From NCBI GenBank assembly GCA_040217155.1, contig JAVJNS010000008.1, forward strand, positions 62,001-126,000: a stretch of DNA of 64,000 nucleotides, given 5' to 3'. How positions within the stretch are numbered: the stretch's first letter is position 1; each line of letters begins with the position of its first letter. Positions 47,677 through 57,068 of this stretch are shown in pieces. The DNA comes from Pelagibius sp040217155 (GTDB lineage Bacteria; Pseudomonadota; Alphaproteobacteria; Kiloniellales; Kiloniellaceae). The notes beneath the pieces are model-generated. The model worked only from the letters and a program-made list of their open reading frames with translations, had not been told where the DNA came from and did no database searches. Made by a program: the position numbers and the translations under genes.

Positions 47677-48624
47677 TCAGTCTTTGCCGCGCCGCCGCTC
47701 CAGTGCCTCGATCGACTTCGGCCAGTCCTTCTTCAGCAGCGCCGAGAGCGAGCGGTCGGCGAGCAGCTTGCCGCCGGTCTGGCAGCGCGGGCAGTAATTG
47801 GTCTCGGTGCTGGCGTGGCGGATGCGCTGCACCTTGGTGCCGCAGACCGGACAGGGCGCGCCGTAGCGGCCATGCACGGCCATGTCCTTGCGAAAGGCGG
47901 TGACCTTCTCGGGAAACTTGCCGGCGGCCTCGGCGCGCAGGCGCCCGGTCCAGAGTTCCAGAGCCTCGCGCGTCGCGTCGTGGAGCCGCGCGATTTCCGC
48001 CGCCGAGAGCTTTTGCGTCATGGCCACCGGCGAAAGCCGCGCCCGATGCAATATCTCGTCCGAATAGGCGTTGCCGATGCCGCTGAAGATCCTCGGGTCG
48101 GTCAGCGCGCGCTTCACCGTGTGATTGGTGGCGGTGAGCACTGCGGCGAAGCGCGGCAGACCGGCATCCAGCACCTCCAGTCCGCCGGGATCGTGGCCGG
48201 CCAGCGCCGCCTCCCCCCGCAGCAGGTACAGCGAGGCGCGTTTCTTTGCGCCGGCCTCGGTCAGCGTCAGGCTGCCGTTCGCAAAGTCGAAGGCCGCCAG
48301 CGCCGACTTGCCGGCGAGGCTTGCGCCAGGCTCCTTCCAATGCAGCCGCCCGGCGATCATCAGATGCAGGACCAGCCAAAGGCCGCCCTCCAGGCCGCCG
48401 TCCTCCAGTTCACCGCCCTCCAGACCGCCGCCCTCCAAACCGATGGCGATGCGTTTGCCGAGGCGGCGGAGCGCCACGACCTGGCGGCCTTGGGCGGTCC
48501 GGATCGGCGGCACGGCGGTGCGCAGCAGGAAGGGACTGGCGAGGCGGATCTTCTCGAGCCGTTGGCCGAGGATGCGCGCCTCCAGGGCCTCGATGTAGAC
48601 GGTGATGTCGGGCAGCTCCGGCAT
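47677..48624 (-). CDS. Fpg/Nei family DNA glycosylase (MutM-like)
   Basis: 315 aa. Starts MPELPDITVYIEALEARILG with the catalytic Pro-Glu, then LHLMIAGRLHW, DPRIFSGIGNAYSDEILHRA (void-filling/lesion loop) and a zinc finger with CPVC and CPRC. It excises oxidised purines. The PELPD start marks the Fpg/Nei branch common in alphaproteobacteria rather than canonical MutM. A Gly/Glu/Leu insertion at about residues 61-80 is encoded by four 15-bp repeats (48388-48447). Its 3' 182 bp are duplicated at 44353. Confidence 0.9.
   Translation of the reverse strand: MPELPDITVYIEALEARILGQRLEKIRLASPFLLRTAVPPIRTAQGRQVVALRRLGKRIAIGLEGGGLEGGELEDGGLEGGLWLVLHLMIAGRLHWKEPGASLAGKSALAAFDFANGSLTLTEAGAKKRASLYLLRGEAALAGHDPGGLEVLDAGLPRFAAVLTATNHTVKRALTDPRIFSGIGNAYSDEILHRARLSPVAMTQKLSAAEIARLHDATREALELWTGRLRAEAAGKFPEKVTAFRKDMAVHGRYGAPCPVCGTKVQRIRHASTETNYCPRCQTGGKLLADRSLSALLKKDWPKSIEALERRRGKD
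48388..48447. repeat. 15-bp tandem repeat inside the mutM-like gene
   Basis: Four units starting at 48388, 48403, 48418 and 48433 (core CTCCAGNCCGCCG on the plus strand) encode GGLEG/GELED-type pentapeptides in the glycosylase N-terminal domain. Confidence 0.85.
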
Positions 48625-48770
48625 GGCGGAATGCTGGCACGAGGCCGGCCCCGACGCCAACGGCCGATTGCACCCTGCACTTGGAACCAACCTGCAACGA
48701 AACGAGGCCCGGGCCGGGACCGCCGCGAGACAGCCGCCGAAACGGCTGCCCCGCGGCGGCCGGGCGCGGC

Positions 48771-50765
48771 TCAGCCGCGCGCGCCGATGCAGAAGGTCTT
48801 GGTCACCGGATCGGCATCGTCGTCACTGATGCCGTTGGTCAAGGCCCGCCGGGTCGTCAGCGACACGGTGTAAGAACAGCTCGGCCAGGCCGAGATATCC
48901 TCGTGGTGCGTGCCGAAGACGGTGTTGGACACACCGCTGCGGGTTCCGGTTCCCGAAGGCAGCGACAGCGGCGGAATAGACGCCGCCGTCGAGATGCCGA
49001 GGGACCAGGCGGCCATGAGTTCGTGGTCCGCCGTGTACTCGATATCCAGATCGGCGGACAACGGCGAGCAGGCGGTGCCGCCGCCGCTGTGGAACTGCAG
49101 CAGGTCGAGCAGCGCCACCTCGTTCCAGTTGTTGATATGGATCCGGCTCAGCGTATTGCTGTAGTCGGGTGGCGAGGTCGGACCGCCGACCCGCGTCGCC
49201 TCGAAGATGACGGCGACGTCGACGCCGTTCTTCACGTTGGCGACCGGAACCTGGGTGCCGGCGGCAACCCCCGGTGCCGGATCCCCGTCGGGGAAGGCCG
49301 TCTTGGTGTTGAAACCGATCAGCGCGCCATTGAAGCCGGCCCCCAGGGCGGCCGGATCGACCGTGACCCAGCCGTCGGCATCGGGGACCACGACATGCGT
49401 CGGCGGCGGCCCCCAGGGAGTCCCCGGCGGCAGGGCCGGCGTCGGCGTGGGATCGAGCGTCGCGCCCGATCCGGCGATCATCACCGTCTGGAAGGTCTCC
49501 TCCAGCCCGGTACCGTTGACATCCCAATAGATCGTCCGGCTGCCGACGATCACCGAGCAGAGCAGGCTGCCGATCAAAGGAGTCCGCGTGCCGCCGCGCT
49601 CAAAGAGGAAGCGGTAACGCATCGGCACCCCGGCGGCGTCCGGCGATTCCGCCGGGCAGAAGCCGCGCAGTTCGAGGCAGTTGAAAAAGCCGTAGTTGGG
49701 GCCGCCGTGGCCGAGCACCGCTTTGTTGGTCAAGCCGTTGCCGGCGTCTATGTCGCCATAGATGTGGAAGTGGCCGACGTGGGTGAACCAGGGACGCGGC
49801 TTGGGCGGCGGGCAAACGCACCAGCAGAACCGCCGGCACCAGAGACCGCAGATCCAGTGGCACAGCTGGTGGCAGAACTTCGACAGCTCCAGTTGCTTGA
49901 CCAGTTTGGCGTAGGTTTCGGCGTCTTCCGCCTCGACCGCCTCGACGAGCCGCGCCAGGACCTTCGGTTTGCCGGGAAGTTTCGCCACCGCCTGCGCGAA
50001 AGCGAGGATCTCCGGCAGTTCGTCATCAATCCGCTCCGCCGCGAACGGCCGGCACAGGCGAAAACAGATGCGCACGCAGCGCCAGACGCAGACCCAATGG
50101 CAGATCCAGTGGCAGAGGCCCTGGAACCCGGCGCGCTGGAGCGTGATCCGCACGGCATCGCAGTCGCGCGCGAAGACGCCCTTCTCGACCGCGGCCAGCG
50201 TCGCCCGGTCGGCGATCAGCCGGGTCACGGCCGCGCCGGCCTGCTGCAGCACCGGCATCAGGTGGACACAGCCGATGATGTAGGGCGGCTTTTCGGGGCT
50301 GCAGAGGATCTCGCAGACCAGCTGGCAGCGGATCGAGCAGATCCAGTGACAGATGTAGTGGCAGTAGCGCTGGACTCCGAGCTTCTCGACGATGGCGCGA
50401 AACGCCGCTTCGTCCCGCTCGATAACCGCGCCGGCGAGGCGTTCGAGCGCCTCCTCGTTCGCGGTGACCTTGGCGATCAGTTCGCCGAAGTCGCGCAGGT
50501 CGAGTTGCGGCGCATCCTTGGGCGGCGGCCCGCAAAGCTCCAGGCACACCAAGGCGCAGTGTTTCGAGCACAGCCAGTCACACACGAGGCGACATCGCCC
50601 GAGCAGGCCAAAGCGCTCCAGCAGGTCGCGGTAACCCTCGTGGTCCTGGGCGCGAAACGACTGTACCAACAGCCGGAACGTGGTTTCGTCTTCGGCGATC
50701 TTGCCGAGGGCCTCGGACGTCTGGATGACGTCCTGCGCCGGTTCTTGATTGCTATCTTCAGGCAT
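48771..50765 (-). CDS. Four-module Cys-stripe protein of unknown function
   Basis: 664 aa with no signal peptide. Residues 15-318 are four repeats of about 80 residues: a helical hairpin rich in Glu/Ala/Leu, then a 21-residue helix with Cys exactly every fourth position. Cys are at 58-62-66-70-74-78, 135-139-143-147-151-155, 218-222-226-230-234-238 and 298-302-306-310-314-318, and the helices also carry Trp and His (CHWICHWVC). Residues 325-664 are Gly/Thr/Pro-rich, beta-like, with single Cys. I do not recognise the family. Cys spaced i, i+4 along a helix resemble metal-lined bundles; function is unknown. Confidence 0.85.
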   Translation of the reverse strand: MPEDSNQEPAQDVIQTSEALGKIAEDETTFRLLVQSFRAQDHEGYRDLLERFGLLGRCRLVCDWLCSKHCALVCLELCGPPPKDAPQLDLRDFGELIAKVTANEEALERLAGAVIERDEAAFRAIVEKLGVQRYCHYICHWICSIRCQLVCEILCSPEKPPYIIGCVHLMPVLQQAGAAVTRLIADRATLAAVEKGVFARDCDAVRITLQRAGFQGLCHWICHWVCVWRCVRICFRLCRPFAAERIDDELPEILAFAQAVAKLPGKPKVLARLVEAVEAEDAETYAKLVKQLELSKFCHQLCHWICGLWCRRFCWCVCPPPKPRPWFTHVGHFHIYGDIDAGNGLTNKAVLGHGGPNYGFFNCLELRGFCPAESPDAAGVPMRYRFLFERGGTRTPLIGSLLCSVIVGSRTIYWDVNGTGLEETFQTVMIAGSGATLDPTPTPALPPGTPWGPPPTHVVVPDADGWVTVDPAALGAGFNGALIGFNTKTAFPDGDPAPGVAAGTQVPVANVKNGVDVAVIFEATRVGGPTSPPDYSNTLSRIHINNWNEVALLDLLQFHSGGGTACSPLSADLDIEYTADHELMAAWSLGISTAASIPPLSLPSGTGTRSGVSNTVFGTHHEDISAWPSCSYTVSLTTRRALTNGISDDDADPVTKTFCIGARG

Positions 50766-50789
50766 GGACAGGGCCTCCTTCGCAGCAAC

Positions 50790-50879
50790 GCATGCTCACA
50801 TGCGTCTGTTGGTTGGACTGTCCGATGCTTGCCCGATGCTTCCTGGAAAGGATTGCGATCTCTCTATTGAACGAGAGAT
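50790..50879. promoter_or_regulatory. Inverted repeats upstream of the Cys-stripe gene
   Basis: CGCATG/CATGCG (50790-50805) lies 25-40 nt before the start codon, and ATCTCTC/GAGAGAT (50858-50879) about 95-115 nt upstream. A direct CCGATGCTT repeat lies between. One or more may be regulator sites. The adjoining 50880-50980 part shows nothing else. Confidence 0.4.
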
Positions 50880-50980
50880 TTCCACGCTGACTATCCGCGC
50901 CTTCAAGGCCGGCCGCTGTGCGGATTCACACCATCCGGACCACCTGCCCCAGGGATGTCACAGCGCAACGGGAAAACGGG

Positions 50981-51427
50981 CTATGGCCGCGCGCCCAAGT
51001 CAGCCGGGTTCACGGCGGCGAGATAGTCGCGCAGGCGCTCCTGCAGATGCGCCACCGCCTTGGGGTGCGCCAGGAATTCGGCCAGGGGCATCATCGCCCA
51101 GTACTGCCCTTCGTCGCCGAAAGCGATGGCGGCGGTCTGCACGTCCGACACCTCCGCCGCCAGGAAGTAGGAATCCCGCTGCGCCGGCAGAGCGCCCGGA
51201 TAGCGGCGGCGCCAGTGAATGCTCTCCGGCGCCAGGGCGATGCCGAATTCCTCGCGCAGCTCCCTCAGGGCGCAGGCCTCCGGCGACTCGGCGCCCTCAC
51301 GCCCGCCGCCCGGCAGGTCCCAGAGACCGGGCCAGGGAATCGTCGGCTTGTCGTCGCGCCGATAGACAAGCAGCCGTCCGCCGCTGGTGAGGGCGATCTT
51401 GGCGCCGGAGAAGTTGTCCTCGTTCAT
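50981..51427 (-). CDS. Nudix hydrolase
   Basis: 148 aa. Nudix box residues GGGREGAESPEACALRELRE and EEFGI are intact (about residues 39-63), preceded by PWPGLWDLPGG. It hydrolyses a nucleoside diphosphate derivative; the substrate is not predictable. ATG 51427 diverges from the AMP nucleosidase gene by 74 nt. Confidence 0.9.
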   Translation of the reverse strand: MNEDNFSGAKIALTSGGRLLVYRRDDKPTIPWPGLWDLPGGGREGAESPEACALRELREEFGIALAPESIHWRRRYPGALPAQRDSYFLAAEVSDVQTAAIAFGDEGQYWAMMPLAEFLAHPKAVAHLQERLRDYLAAVNPADLGARP

Positions 51428-51501
51428 GCCGCCAGCCTGCCACGGGGCGCGGCAAATCGCTATGGCCCGGAGCCCGGCGATGACATAGGCTCTGGCGCAG
51501 C

Positions 51502-52980
51502 ATGAACGAACCGCACAGCATCGAAACGCCGGACGCCGGCGCGCCCCTGGCCGTCAGCGACCCGGAGGCCGCCGTCGACCGGCTGGCGGCGCTCTACAAG
51601 CAGGCGACCGGCTTCCTGTGCGGCGGTTTCGAGGACCTCCTGGCCGGGAAGACGACGCCGCGCCGGCTGCGCGCCTTCTATCCGCAGGTCGCGGTGACCA
51701 CGACGTCATTCGCCCATGTCGATTCGCGGCTGTCGTTCGGCCATGTGCCGACGCCGGGCGACTACGCCGCCACCATCACCCGCCCCGACCTGTTCCGCGA
51801 CTACCTGAGCCAGCAGCTCGGCCTGCTGCTGAAGAACCATGACGTGCCGCTCATCGTCGGCGCCTCGCAGACGCCGATACCGCTGCACTTCGCCTTTCCC
51901 GACGGCATGCATGTCGAGGGCGCGCTGGTCGAGCAGATCAACCGGCCGTTCCGCGACCTCTTCGACGTGCCGGACCTGGCGATCACCGACGACGCCATCG
52001 TCAACGGCACCTTCGAGCCCCGGCCCGGTCAGCCGCTGCCGCTGGCGCCCTTCACCGCGCCGCGCGTCGACTACTCCCTGCACCGCCTGGCCCACTACAC
52101 CGCGACGGCGCCGGAGCACTTCCAGAATTTCGTCATCTTCACCAACTATCAGTTTTACATCGACGCCTTCCGCGGCCTGGCGCGGGCCGCCCTGACCGGC
52201 GGCGACAACGATTACGAGAGCTTCGTCGAGCCCGGCAACGTGGTCACCACGCGCCACGCCGAGAGCGCCGCCGAGCGGCCGGAGCGGCTGCCGCAGATGC
52301 CGGCCTATCACCTGAAGGGACCCAACCACAGCGGCATCACCATGGTGAACATCGGTGTCGGCCCGTCCAACGCCAAGACCATCACCGACCACATCGCGGT
52401 GCTGCGCCCGCACGCCTGGCTGATGCTCGGCCACTGCGCCGGCCTGCGCAACACCCAGGCGCTCGGCGACTACGTGCTGGCGCACGGCTATGTGCGCGAG
52501 GACCACGTGCTGGACGCCGACCTGCCGACCTGGGTGCCGATCCCGCCCCTGGCCGAGGTGCAGGTGGCGCTGGAAGACGCGGTCGAGGAGGTCACCGGGC
52601 TGCAAGGCTACGAGCTGAAATCGATCATGCGCACCGGGACGGTGGCCACCATCGACAACCGCAACTGGGAACTGCGCGACCACCGCGAGCCGGTGCAGCG
52701 CTTCTCGCAGTCGCGCGCCATCGCGCTGGACATGGAAAGCGCGACCATCGCCGCCAACGGCTTTCGCTTCCGGGTGCCCTACGGCACCCTGCTGTGCGTC
52801 TCCGACAAACCGCTGCACGGCGAGTTGAAGCTGCCCGGCATGGCGACCGCCTTCTACAAGCGCCAGATCGACCAGCACCTGAAGATCGGTCTGCGCGCCA
52901 TGGAAAAGCTGCGCGCCATGGCGCCCGAGCGCCTGCACTCGCGCAAGCTGCGCAGCTTCTCCGAGACCGCCTTTCAATAG
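51502..52980 (+). CDS. amn: AMP nucleosidase
   Basis: 492 aa. The N-terminal regulatory domain includes RLRAFYPQVAVTTTSFAHVD and PLHFAFPDGMHVEG. The C-terminal phosphorylase-fold has NFVIFTNYQFYIDAFRGLAR, GPNHSGITMVNIGVGPSNAK, HAWLMLGHCAGLRNTQALGD and the substrate-binding ALDMESATIAANGFRFRVPY. It cleaves AMP to adenine and ribose 5-phosphate in purine salvage. ATG 51502 lacks a clear ribosome site. Confidence 0.95.
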   Translation: MNEPHSIETPDAGAPLAVSDPEAAVDRLAALYKQATGFLCGGFEDLLAGKTTPRRLRAFYPQVAVTTTSFAHVDSRLSFGHVPTPGDYAATITRPDLFRDYLSQQLGLLLKNHDVPLIVGASQTPIPLHFAFPDGMHVEGALVEQINRPFRDLFDVPDLAITDDAIVNGTFEPRPGQPLPLAPFTAPRVDYSLHRLAHYTATAPEHFQNFVIFTNYQFYIDAFRGLARAALTGGDNDYESFVEPGNVVTTRHAESAAERPERLPQMPAYHLKGPNHSGITMVNIGVGPSNAKTITDHIAVLRPHAWLMLGHCAGLRNTQALGDYVLAHGYVREDHVLDADLPTWVPIPPLAEVQVALEDAVEEVTGLQGYELKSIMRTGTVATIDNRNWELRDHREPVQRFSQSRAIALDMESATIAANGFRFRVPYGTLLCVSDKPLHGELKLPGMATAFYKRQIDQHLKIGLRAMEKLRAMAPERLHSRKLRSFSETAFQ

Positions 52981-53108
52981 GCTCAAAAACGACACGCCCC
53001 GGCGCGTTCAAACCTACCAAGCGGCACCGTTAGGCTCTACTGTCCTCCGACGGACGCCCCGGTGCGGGGGCGATGGCCGAATCGAAGCGCGTTTGAGTGG
53101 AGAACAGC

Positions 53109-54689
53109 ATGAGCGGATCGGCAAGCGAGACATCCCCGGCACGGCAACGCAGCCGCCGCGCCGGCGGGCGCGAGGCGCGCAAGGCCCTCAGGGCGGCGCC
53201 GCTGGCCGAGAACATCCGCCCGATCCGCGGCGGCCTGGAAGGCGGCCGGTTCCAGCCGCTCGACGCCGCCGGCCAACAACGCATCCACCGCGCCGCCCTG
53301 CAGGTGCTGGAGGAAATCGGCCTCGCGGACGCCCCCGCCTCGGGCATCGAGGCCATGACCCGGGCCGGCGCCACCCTGGGCGACGACGGCCGCCTGCGGT
53401 TTTCCGCCAGCCTGATCGACGACGCCCTGGCCATGGCCAACCGCGACCTCACGCTCTTCGCGCAGGCCCCTGAGAACGACATCCAGCCCGGCGGGCGGCG
53501 GGTCTACTACGGCACCGCCGGCGCCGCCGTCCACCTGGTCGATGTCGAGCGCCGCGAGTACCGCGAGTCGACGCTGCAGGACATCTACGACGCCGCGCGC
53601 ATCGTCGAGGGACTGGACAACATTCACTTCTTTCAGCGCCCCATGGTGGCGCGCGACCTGCCCGACCCCACCGACCTCGACCTGAACACGATCTACGCCT
53701 GCGTCAGCGGCACCCGCAAGCACATCGGCACCTCCTTCACCTCGGTGGCGCGGGTCGAAAAGGCGCTGGAGATGCTGCATCTCTTCGCCGGCGGCGAGGC
53801 GGCCTGGCGCGCGCGGCCCTTTGTATCGAACTCCAACTGCTTCGTGGTGCCGCCGCTGAAGTTCGCCACCGAGGCCTGCGAGATCATGGAGACCTGCATC
53901 CGCGGCGGCATGCCGGTGCTGCTGCTGTCGGCCGGCCAGGCCGGCGCCACGGCGCCCGCCGCCATTGCCGGCGCGGTCACCCAGGCGGTGGCGGAATGCC
54001 TGGCCGGGCTGGTCTACGTCAACGCGGTGAAGCCGGGGCACCCGGCGATCTTCGGCACCTGGCCCTTCGTCTCGGACCTGCGCACCGGCGCCATGTCGGG
54101 CGGCTCCGGCGAGCAGGCCCTGCTGACCGCCGCCTGCGCCCAGATGGCCCAGTTCTACGACCTGCCCGGCGGCTCGGCCGCCGGCATGGCCGACGCCAAG
54201 CTGCCCGATGCCCAGTCCGGCTACGAGAAGGGCATCACCGAGGTCATGGCCGGCCTGGCCGGGTTGAACATGGTCTATGAATCGGCCGGCATGCACGGCT
54301 CGCTGCTGGGCTTCTGCCTGGAGAGCCTGATCATCGACAACGACATGATCGGCCAGTGCCTGCGCTGCGTGCGCGGCATCGAGGTCACCGAGGATTCGGT
54401 CTCCATCGAGGCCATGCGGCAGGTCTGCCTGGAGGGGCCGGGACACTACCTCGGCCACAGCCAGACCTTGAGCCTGATGCAGAGCGAGTACGTCTATCCC
54501 GCGCTCGGCGACCGCTCCTCGCCGAAGGAGTGGGATGAAAATGGGCGGCCCGACCTGCTGGTCCGTGCCGTCGGCGAGAAGCAACGCATCCTCAGGGACG
54601 TCTTCCCCCGCCATGTGAGCGCCGAGGTCGACGCGGCGGTGCGCGCCGCCTTCGCCATCAAGCTGCCGAAGGAGAACATGGGTCTTTAA
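53109..54689 (+). CDS. Trimethylamine methyltransferase family protein (MttB-like)
   Basis: 526 aa. Family text: GQQRIHRAALQVLEEIGLAD, PGGRRVYYGTAGAAVHLVDV, DNIHFFQRPMVARDL, SGTRKHIGTSFTS, LLSAGQAGATAPAAIAGAVT, PAIFGTWPFVSDLRTGAMSG and GGSAAGMADAKLPDAQSGYE. No in-frame amber codon interrupts it, so it is a non-pyrrolysine member, probably acting on glycine betaine or another quaternary amine. The ATG at 53109 has GGAG upstream. The cognate corrinoid protein is not adjacent. Confidence 0.9.
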   Translation: MSGSASETSPARQRSRRAGGREARKALRAAPLAENIRPIRGGLEGGRFQPLDAAGQQRIHRAALQVLEEIGLADAPASGIEAMTRAGATLGDDGRLRFSASLIDDALAMANRDLTLFAQAPENDIQPGGRRVYYGTAGAAVHLVDVERREYRESTLQDIYDAARIVEGLDNIHFFQRPMVARDLPDPTDLDLNTIYACVSGTRKHIGTSFTSVARVEKALEMLHLFAGGEAAWRARPFVSNSNCFVVPPLKFATEACEIMETCIRGGMPVLLLSAGQAGATAPAAIAGAVTQAVAECLAGLVYVNAVKPGHPAIFGTWPFVSDLRTGAMSGGSGEQALLTAACAQMAQFYDLPGGSAAGMADAKLPDAQSGYEKGITEVMAGLAGLNMVYESAGMHGSLLGFCLESLIIDNDMIGQCLRCVRGIEVTEDSVSIEAMRQVCLEGPGHYLGHSQTLSLMQSEYVYPALGDRSSPKEWDENGRPDLLVRAVGEKQRILRDVFPRHVSAEVDAAVRAAFAIKLPKENMGL

Positions 54690-54753
54690 AGTTCCGTCAC
54701 CGCGCCGGACCGCCGCCGCGCAGCGGCACCCGGGGGCGGCGCTGAGCGATCTT

Positions 54754-55776
54754 CTATCCCGCGATCTTCGCGGCGGCCCTCTCGCGGCGGCTTGACGCCA
54801 TCCGGGCGCACATCAGGAAGGCACGGCGGGCCGGCTCCACGTTGGCCCTGTTCTGCCCGGCGATGTCGAAAGCCGTGCCGTGGGCCGGCGTGGTCATGGG
54901 AAACGGCAGGCCGCTGAGGACCGAGACACCCCGGTCGAAGCCGAGCAGCTTGATCGCGATCTGCCCCTGGTCGTGATACATGCTGACTGCGCAGTCGTAG
55001 GCGCCGTCGCGCACCTTGATGTAGAGCGTGTCGGAGGGAAACGGCCCTTCGCAGGCAATCTGCAGCGCCTGCGCGCGCGCCACCGAGGGCGCGATGATCT
55101 CGATCTCCTCGCGGCCGATCTTGCCGCCGTCTCCGGCATGAGGATTGAGCGCGGCGACGGCGATTCTCGGGCGCGCGATGCCAGCCTCCTTCAAGGTCTG
55201 GTCGGCAAGCTGCACCGAGGCGACGATCTCTTCCTGCGACAGCCGCTCGGCCACCTCCTTCAGGGGCACGTGGGACGTCACCCGCCCGTTCCACATGCCG
55301 TCGATGACGTTGAACTCGCTGACCCGGCCGCGATAGCCGATGCGCGCGCGGGCCCACTGGGTTTCGTCCTCCTCGCCGAGGCCGGCGAGATGCAGCGCCT
55401 GCTTGTTGAACGGCATGAAGCAGAGGCCGTCGGTCTCGCCGTCCTTGCACAGATCCAGGGCCGCCCCGAAGCAGTTCAGCACCGCCGCCCCCGCCCGTTC
55501 ATCGACCTTGCCCAAGGTCAGCTCCCGCAGGGCCTCGTCCGCCACTTCGAGAAAGTTCACTTCGCCCTTCGACCAATCCGCCTCGGCGATGTCGGCAATC
55601 GGGCGGCAGTCGATCTCCTGGCCGGCCACCGCGCAGCCGGCCTCGAACACCTGACGGTCGGAGATCACGAGGATATCGGCAGCTTCGCGCACGTCGTCGC
55701 CGGCCAGCAGCTTGGCCATCAACTCCGGCCCGATGCCGGTCGCGTCTCCCTGCACCAGGGCGATCTTCGGTTTCAT
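54754..55776 (-). CDS. PdxA-like 4-phospho-hydroxyacid dehydrogenase
   Basis: 340 aa. The metal/NAD motifs of PdxA are present: GDATGIGPELMAKLL, the three His ligands in TSHVPLKEV, LNPHAGDGG and SMYHDQGQIAIKLLG, and TTPAHGTAFDIAGQN. It resembles PdxA2-type enzymes that act on 4-phospho-sugar acids such as threonate or erythronate phosphates. It is the last gene of the TRAP operon, 8 nt after dctM, so the imported substrate is probably a hydroxy or sugar acid. No kinase for it is adjacent. Confidence 0.88.
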   Translation of the reverse strand: MKPKIALVQGDATGIGPELMAKLLAGDDVREAADILVISDRQVFEAGCAVAGQEIDCRPIADIAEADWSKGEVNFLEVADEALRELTLGKVDERAGAAVLNCFGAALDLCKDGETDGLCFMPFNKQALHLAGLGEEDETQWARARIGYRGRVSEFNVIDGMWNGRVTSHVPLKEVAERLSQEEIVASVQLADQTLKEAGIARPRIAVAALNPHAGDGGKIGREEIEIIAPSVARAQALQIACEGPFPSDTLYIKVRDGAYDCAVSMYHDQGQIAIKLLGFDRGVSVLSGLPFPMTTPAHGTAFDIAGQNRANVEPARRAFLMCARMASSRRERAAAKIAG

Positions 55777-55784
55777 GTTGAATC

Positions 55785-57068
55785 CTATCGGTAAAAGATG
55801 TCGACGAGGGTCATGGAGATGGCCGGCACATAGGTCACCAGCAGCACCATGAGCAGCAGAACGCCGATAAACGGCAGGTTGGTCTTGGTCGTCGCCCAGA
55901 TATCGGTCTTGGCGATACTGCAGGCCGTGACCAGCACGCTGGCGACCGGCGGCGTCTGCTGGCCGATCGCCAGGTTCAAGGTCAGGATGATGCCGAAGTG
56001 CACCGGATCGATGCCCACCGCGTTGATCAGCGGCAGGACGATCGGCACCACCAGGATGATCGCCGCCGCGCCGTGCAGGAACATGCCCATGATCAGCAGC
56101 AGCACGTTGAGGAGCATCAGGACGACATACTTGTTGCTGGTCGCCTCGGTGATGGCACGGGCGAGGTTCTGCGGCAGTTCAATTTCCGTGAGGTGGAGGC
56201 CGAGCACCGCCGAGGTGGCGACGAGCAGCATCACCACGGCGGTCTGGGTGACGCCGTCGAGCATGGCGTGGTAAAGGTCCGGGAGGTTGAGTTCGCGGTA
56301 GATCAGGCCGCCGATCAGCAGCGCCGCGACCACTGCCAGACCCGCGCCCTCGGTCGCCGTCACGATGCCGCCGAAGATGCCGCCGAGAATGATCAGGGGC
56401 AGCAGCAGGGCCCAGAAGGCGTCGCGCGTCGCCTTGCCCAGGCGCCTCAGGGAAAACGCCTCCTCGCGCGGCAGGTCGTAGCGCACGGCGAACCAGTAGC
56501 ACAGGCCGAGCATGGCCAGGCCGCCGAGCAGCCCGGGAACGACCCCCGCGACGAACAGCTGGACGATCGAGGTATCGGCCATCGCCCCATAGAGGATCAT
56601 CGGGATCGACGGCGGTATGATGATCGCCAGCGACGCCGAGGATGAGGTCACCGCGGCGGCGAAAGTGGGCTTGTAGCGCCGCTGTTTCATGGCCGGGATG
56701 AGCACCGAACCGATGGCCGCGACGTCGGCCACGGCGGAGCCGGAAATCTCGGCGAAGAACAGCGACACCCCGACATTGACCATGGCGAGGCCGCCCCGGG
56801 CGAAGCCGATCAGCGCCGAGACGAAGGCGATCAGGCGGCGCGATATGCCGCCGGTATTCATCAGCGCGCCGGCCAGGATGAACAGCGGGATGGCGATCAG
56901 CGGAAAGCTGGTCGCCCCGTCGAAGAGGGTGAGGGCCGCGTTGTAGAGGCCGAACTCGCCGTTGACGACGACCATCCCGACCAGGGCGACGGCGCAGATC
57001 GCCACCGCGATCGGCACGTTGATCAGGATCAGGCCGAGCAGCCCAAAGAATATCAGCAGCGCGGCCAT
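55785..57068 (-). CDS. TRAP transporter large permease (DctM family), second system
   Basis: 427 aa with the same family patterns as the first system: LILINVPIAVAICAVAL, FPLIAIPLFILAGALMNTGG, ISGSAVADVAAIGSVLIPAM, IIIPPSIPMILYGAMADTS, IGQQTPPVASVLVTACSIAK. About 12 membrane helices. Its ATG shares one base with the dctQ stop codon (overlap at 57068). It is the channel for the acid used by the PdxA-like enzyme. Confidence 0.94.
   Translation of the reverse strand: MAALLIFFGLLGLILINVPIAVAICAVALVGMVVVNGEFGLYNAALTLFDGATSFPLIAIPLFILAGALMNTGGISRRLIAFVSALIGFARGGLAMVNVGVSLFFAEISGSAVADVAAIGSVLIPAMKQRRYKPTFAAAVTSSSASLAIIIPPSIPMILYGAMADTSIVQLFVAGVVPGLLGGLAMLGLCYWFAVRYDLPREEAFSLRRLGKATRDAFWALLLPLIILGGIFGGIVTATEGAGLAVVAALLIGGLIYRELNLPDLYHAMLDGVTQTAVVMLLVATSAVLGLHLTEIELPQNLARAITEATSNKYVVLMLLNVLLLIMGMFLHGAAAIILVVPIVLPLINAVGIDPVHFGIILTLNLAIGQQTPPVASVLVTACSIAKTDIWATTKTNLPFIGVLLLMVLLVTYVPAISMTLVDIFYR

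Noticed and set aside
48681..50870. 729-codon plus-strand frame opposite the Cys-stripe gene
   Set aside because: The minus-strand reading has a precise four-fold repeat with regular Cys spacing, which could not arise by chance; the plus strand is a shadow.
53109..54689. Pyrrolysine-containing MttB
   Set aside because: The frame is continuous; no internal amber codon is needed.
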